Shown: piece by piece, positions 5,033 through 7,560 of the stretch
Layout of the letters: the number at the start of each line of letters is the position of its first letter
How positions within the stretch are numbered: the stretch's first letter is position 1
NCBI GenBank assembly: GCA_021159805.1
Contig: JAGHDT010000499.1
Location: forward strand, 1 to 7,560
Reading direction: 5' to 3'
Source of the DNA: Anaerolineae bacterium
Lineage (GTDB): Bacteria; Chloroflexota; Anaerolineae; B4-G1; SLSP01
DNA length: 7,560 nt
Notes under the pieces: generated by a model
Seen by the model: the letters and a program-made list of their open reading frames with translations, nothing else
Databases searched by the model: none
Told to the model about the DNA's origin: nothing
Translations under genes and position numbers: made by a program

Positions 5033-6115
5033 GTGTCTTTGGAACAGTATATTCCTTCCGTGGTCCTTGATCGTTTCCGCGCCGGAACGGTGATTCCGGC
5101 TGTGCCTCTGGCTCTGAACGCTCAGCGCGAGTTCGATGCGGCCCATCAGCGCGCGCTGCTGCGCTACTACATCGACGCCGGCGCGGGAGGGCTCGCCGTA
5201 GGCGTGCACACCACGCAGTTCGCCATTCGCGATCCGAAAGTGGGGCTCTTCGAGCCTGTACTGACGTTTGCCTCCGAGGCGATAGACAGCTGGTGTGCCC
5301 ATCGTGGTCGTCAGATCATGAAGATTGCCGGTATCTGCGGTCGCCGGGAGCAGGCGCTGCAGGAGGCCGGCTTTGCCCGCGAGGTTGGGTATCATGCTGG
5401 GCTGGTTAGCCTGGGCGCCTATGATGCAGCGGACCCGATTGAGTCACTGGTCGACCATTGCCGTGCGGTCGCCGAGATCCTGCCTGTGATCGGCTTCTAT
5501 CTGCAGCCGGCGGTCGGAGGGCGCAATCTTCCCTACGCCTTCTGGCGCGCGTTTGCCGAGCTCGACGGCGTGATCGGGATCAAGATCGCACCCTTCAACC
5601 GCTATCAGACGCTGGATGTTGTGCGAGCTGTCTGCGACGCCGGGCGTGCCCGCGAGGTCGTGCTCTACACCGGCAATGATGACAATATCGTCGGGGATCT
5701 GGTGACGCCGTACGTGGTAGAGACAGCAAATGGCCCGCAAGTGGTGCGCATTGTCGGCGGGCTGTTGGGGCAGTGGGCTGTGTGGACAAGACCGGCTGTC
5801 GAGATGCTCTCCGATATCCAACAGATGCTCGTTGAGGACGTAGGTATTTCGCCCCGGCTGCTCAGCCAGGGGGCCAGGATCACCGATGCCAACAGCGCGC
5901 TCTTCGATGTGGCGAACCAGTTTGCCGGCTCTATTCCCGGCATCCACGAGGTGCTGCGCCGGCAGGGGCTGCTCGATGGCATCTGGTGTCTCGATCCGGA
6001 CGAGGATCTCGCCCCGGGGCAGCTGGAGGAGATCGATCGGGTGGTTGACGCCTATCCTGAACTGAACGACGATGCGTTCGTAGCAAAACACCTAAGTCAA
6101 TGGCTATCTATTTAG
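5033..6115 (+). CDS. Dihydrodipicolinate synthase / N-acetylneuraminate lyase family aldolase
   Basis: The 360-residue class I aldolase-like TIM barrel begins IPAVPLAL (21-28). The Schiff-base Lys is K184 in IGIKIAP (181-187), and the conserved Tyr is Y156 in GFYLQPAVGG, which keeps the Y-x-x-P-x-x-x-G spacing. DapA has Y-N-V-P-S-R-T-G there; the carboxylate-binding Arg is absent, so lysine biosynthesis is unlikely. The usual G-T/S-T-G-E motif of the barrel start is replaced by GVHTTQF (57-63), placing it in a divergent subgroup. The protein is about 60 residues longer than DapA (292), with an extended C-terminal helical part (about 250-360). By context it may cleave or form a 2-keto-3-deoxy sugar acid, releasing pyruvate. 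The gap from the preceding gene is 27 nt and to the next gene 16 nt, consistent with one operon. Confidence 0.88.
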   Translation: MSLEQYIPSVVLDRFRAGTVIPAVPLALNAQREFDAAHQRALLRYYIDAGAGGLAVGVHTTQFAIRDPKVGLFEPVLTFASEAIDSWCAHRGRQIMKIAGICGRREQALQEAGFAREVGYHAGLVSLGAYDAADPIESLVDHCRAVAEILPVIGFYLQPAVGGRNLPYAFWRAFAELDGVIGIKIAPFNRYQTLDVVRAVCDAGRAREVVLYTGNDDNIVGDLVTPYVVETANGPQVVRIVGGLLGQWAVWTRPAVEMLSDIQQMLVEDVGISPRLLSQGARITDANSALFDVANQFAGSIPGIHEVLRRQGLLDGIWCLDPDEDLAPGQLEEIDRVVDAYPELNDDAFVAKHLSQWLSI

Positions 6116-6131
6116 AGGGAGAGGAAACACG

Positions 6132-7280
6132 ATGAAGATCACCGGAGTTTCGGTACGCACGTTCACGTATACGTCCCACGTCGGTCGCGACTCAGAGGGA
6201 CATGGTCATCCGGCTCCGCCTCGGGAGACGACGCAGAGCCTGATGACGATTGAGACCTCGGACGGTGTAGCGGGTTACGCCTTCGGTGGCATTGCGGCGG
6301 GCGTGTTGGAAAGAGACGTCAAGCCGCTACTGATGGGCAGGGACTCCTTCTATCGCGAGCTGATCTGGCAGGGTCTCAAGGAGCGTCAACGCCTGAATCT
6401 GGCCACCCTCAATGACAAGATCCTGACGGTGGTGGACTGCGCACTTTGGGACCTCGCCGGGCGTGCTCTCGGCCAGCCGGTCTACAAGCTGCTGGGCGCC
6501 TATCGTGACAAGGTGCCGGCCTATGCCAGCACGATGTGCGGCGACGATTTGGAGGGGGGCTTGGACACACCCGAGGCGTACGCGGCGTTTGCTGAATGGT
6601 GTATGGACCGGGGCTATCCCGCGTTCAAGCTGCACACGTGGCAGCCGCCGATTCCCGGTGCACCGAACCCCAAGCGCGACGTGGCGGCGTGTGCTGCAGT
6701 GCGGGAGGTAGTGGGACCTGATGTCCCGATGATGCTCGATCCCTATCACTACTACGGTCGTGAGGAGTCTCTCTATCTGGGCCGTGAGCTGGAGAAGCTG
6801 GACTTCCTCTGGATGGAGGAACCGATGGATGAGCACAGTATGTCCTCGTATGTGTGGCTGGCGCGGCAGCTTGATCTGCCGATCTGCGGTCCTGAGACGG
6901 CCGAGGGAAAGATGTACACGCGCGCCGAGTGGATCAAGCACGATGCTGCCGACATCGTTCGGGGCGGCGTTGGGGATCTAGGCGGGATCACACCGCTGGT
7001 CAAGGTCGCGCACCTGGCCGAGGCCTTCGGGATGAAGATGGAGGTCCACGGCGGCGGTGCGGCAAACCTGCACGTCCTCTGTGCGATGGGCATCCCCGGT
7101 CTGTTCTATGAGCGCGGTCTGTTGCACCCCTTCGTCGACTACGATACGCCAAAGCCGTGGCTGCATCAACTCGAGGACCCGATGGATGACGAGGGCTATG
7201 TTCACGTGTCTCAGGAGCCTGGGCTGGGGCAGCAGATCGACTTTGATTACATCGATCGCAATCTGGTGACGTCGTGGTAG
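6132..7280 (+). CDS. Enolase-superfamily enzyme, mandelate racemase/muconate lactonizing type (probable sugar-acid dehydratase)
   Basis: The 382-residue protein has the full family length: an N-terminal capping domain (about 1-125) with a His/Pro-rich 20s loop (HVGRDSEGHGHPAPP, 16-30), then a barrel. The predicted Mg2+ ligands are D203 (MLDPYH), E229 (WMEEP) and E255 (GPETAEG). K166 in FKLHTW is the expected general base at the end of the second strand, where the usual second Lys of KxK is His168; H306 in MEVHGGG is the opposite acid/base. The Asp that normally pairs with this His appears to be Gly279 (DIVRGGVGDLGGIT, by-eye alignment). Members abstract the proton next to a carboxylate; many dehydrate aldonic or aldaric acids, while others racemise or cycloisomerise. 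Next to the aldolase-family gene, dehydration to a 2-keto-3-deoxy acid is the best guess. The ATG has AGGGAGAGG just upstream (6115-6124). Confidence 0.93.
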   Translation: MKITGVSVRTFTYTSHVGRDSEGHGHPAPPRETTQSLMTIETSDGVAGYAFGGIAAGVLERDVKPLLMGRDSFYRELIWQGLKERQRLNLATLNDKILTVVDCALWDLAGRALGQPVYKLLGAYRDKVPAYASTMCGDDLEGGLDTPEAYAAFAEWCMDRGYPAFKLHTWQPPIPGAPNPKRDVAACAAVREVVGPDVPMMLDPYHYYGREESLYLGRELEKLDFLWMEEPMDEHSMSSYVWLARQLDLPICGPETAEGKMYTRAEWIKHDAADIVRGGVGDLGGITPLVKVAHLAEAFGMKMEVHGGGAANLHVLCAMGIPGLFYERGLLHPFVDYDTPKPWLHQLEDPMDDEGYVHVSQEPGLGQQIDFDYIDRNLVTSW

Positions 7281-7325
7281 TGTGTACCAAATGAAGAGAT
7301 AGTGTTCCCGAAGGGGTAATGTGCA

Positions 7326-7351
7326 CCTGGGCACGGCTTCCGCTGCCCAGG
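7326..7351. terminator. Stem-loop after the plus-strand operon, possible (bidirectional) terminator
   Basis: An 8-bp perfect inverted repeat, CCTGGGCA (7326-7333) with TGCCCAGG (7344-7351), lies 45 nt after the enolase-family stop codon and between two converging genes. No T run follows on either strand, so intrinsic termination is doubtful. It may instead protect the mRNA 3' end. Confidence 0.35.
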
Positions 7352-7455
7352 CAGCCGAGGGCCACCCCTAGGGCATGGGCGTTTCTGGTTGTCGCTAATG
7401 TCCCTTTCTAATCGTCGCTTGACACCACGAGAAGGCCAAGACAGGTGAGAGAGCC

Positions 7456-7560
7456 CTAGCCACGTGAGGCTTGAGTCGCCGACATATGAGCTCGTTGTCT
7501 GACGAAGAAGCCGAGAACCAAACTCAGACTGATCAAAAAGAGGACCCCACAGAGTAGATA
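7456..7560 (-). CDS. C-terminus of an unidentified membrane protein (cut by the window edge)
   Basis: Read from the right edge on the minus strand, the last 34 codons of an open frame end at TAG (7456-7458). They encode a strongly hydrophobic stretch (LLCGVLFLISLSLVLGFF) followed by a basic tail (VRQRAH...SRG). This looks like a final transmembrane helix with a positively charged cytoplasmic end. Transport permeases often end this way, but 34 residues are too few to name a family. The gene would converge on the plus-strand operon, with a stem-loop between them. An opposite-strand ATG frame (7486-7557) covers the same bases but has no ribosome site. Confidence 0.45.
   Translation of the reverse strand, partial: YLLCGVLFLISLSLVLGFFVRQRAHMSATQASRG

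Noticed and set aside
4445..5395. Long open frame (316 codons) on the minus strand
   Set aside because: It lies antisense across two well-supported genes, has no ribosome site, and its His/Arg/Pro-rich translation resembles no family. It is a by-product of codon bias in a GC-rich region.
5444..6091. 215-codon open frame on the minus strand
   Set aside because: It is fully antisense to the aldolase-family gene and has no recognisable domain or start signal.
6327..6941. 204-codon open frame on the minus strand
   Set aside because: It is antisense to the enolase-superfamily gene, whose frame has clear motifs. No independent evidence supports it.
7486..7557. 23-codon plus-strand ORF encoding an acidic peptide (MSSLSDEEAENQ...)
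   Set aside because: There is no ribosome site before its ATG. The opposite strand gives a more plausible transmembrane C-terminus over the same bases.

Overview
The window is bacterial chromosomal DNA of moderately high GC. It shows a sigma-70-family sigma factor, a DksA/TraR zinc-finger protein and well-formed TTGACA/TATAAT promoters. The lineage cannot be fixed from sequence alone. A sulfatase gene, a sugar-acid type cassette and a GTCATCCTGA...-type palindromic repeat together would suit an environmental lineage such as Chloroflexota or a Planctomycetes/Poribacteria-like group, but this is only a guess. I see no phage, CRISPR, toxin-antitoxin or transposase gene.

Left part (1-3603, all minus strand). 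The window opens with the N-terminus of a sulfatase, read leftwards off the edge. A 470-bp gene-free stretch follows, holding a putative sulfatase promoter, a ~123-bp imperfect palindromic repeat and a strong intrinsic terminator. That terminator closes a minus-strand gene group whose transcription order is MscS-family mechanosensitive channel -> HPP-family membrane protein (GTGA overlap) -> DksA/TraR-type zinc-finger protein -> RpoD-type sigma factor. The group combines membrane-stress proteins with general transcription factors. It may start from a perfect-consensus promoter at 3807-3836 and run to the terminator at 509-549, although the 118-bp gap before the sigma gene could hide another promoter.

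Middle (3604-3955). This is a divergent control region. The minus-strand promoter yields a ~200-nt leader before the channel gene. The leader holds a 14-bp perfect hairpin, an upstream 10-nt segment that could pair with the hairpin's loop and arm instead, and a possible 14-codon leader ORF whose stop codon lies in that segment. The plus-strand promoter (TTGCGA-17-TATGCT) drives the right-hand operon.

Right part (3956-7280, plus strand). Three closely spaced genes encode an NAD-dependent epimerase/dehydratase-type SDR, a dihydrodipicolinate synthase/N-acetylneuraminate lyase-family aldolase and an enolase-superfamily (mandelate racemase-like) enzyme. Together they look like a cassette that oxidises or epimerises a sugar, dehydrates the acid and cleaves the 2-keto-3-deoxy product. 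All three depart from the textbook active-site motifs of their families, so the substrate is open. A stem-loop and a convergent membrane-protein C-terminus (minus strand, cut by the window edge) end the window.
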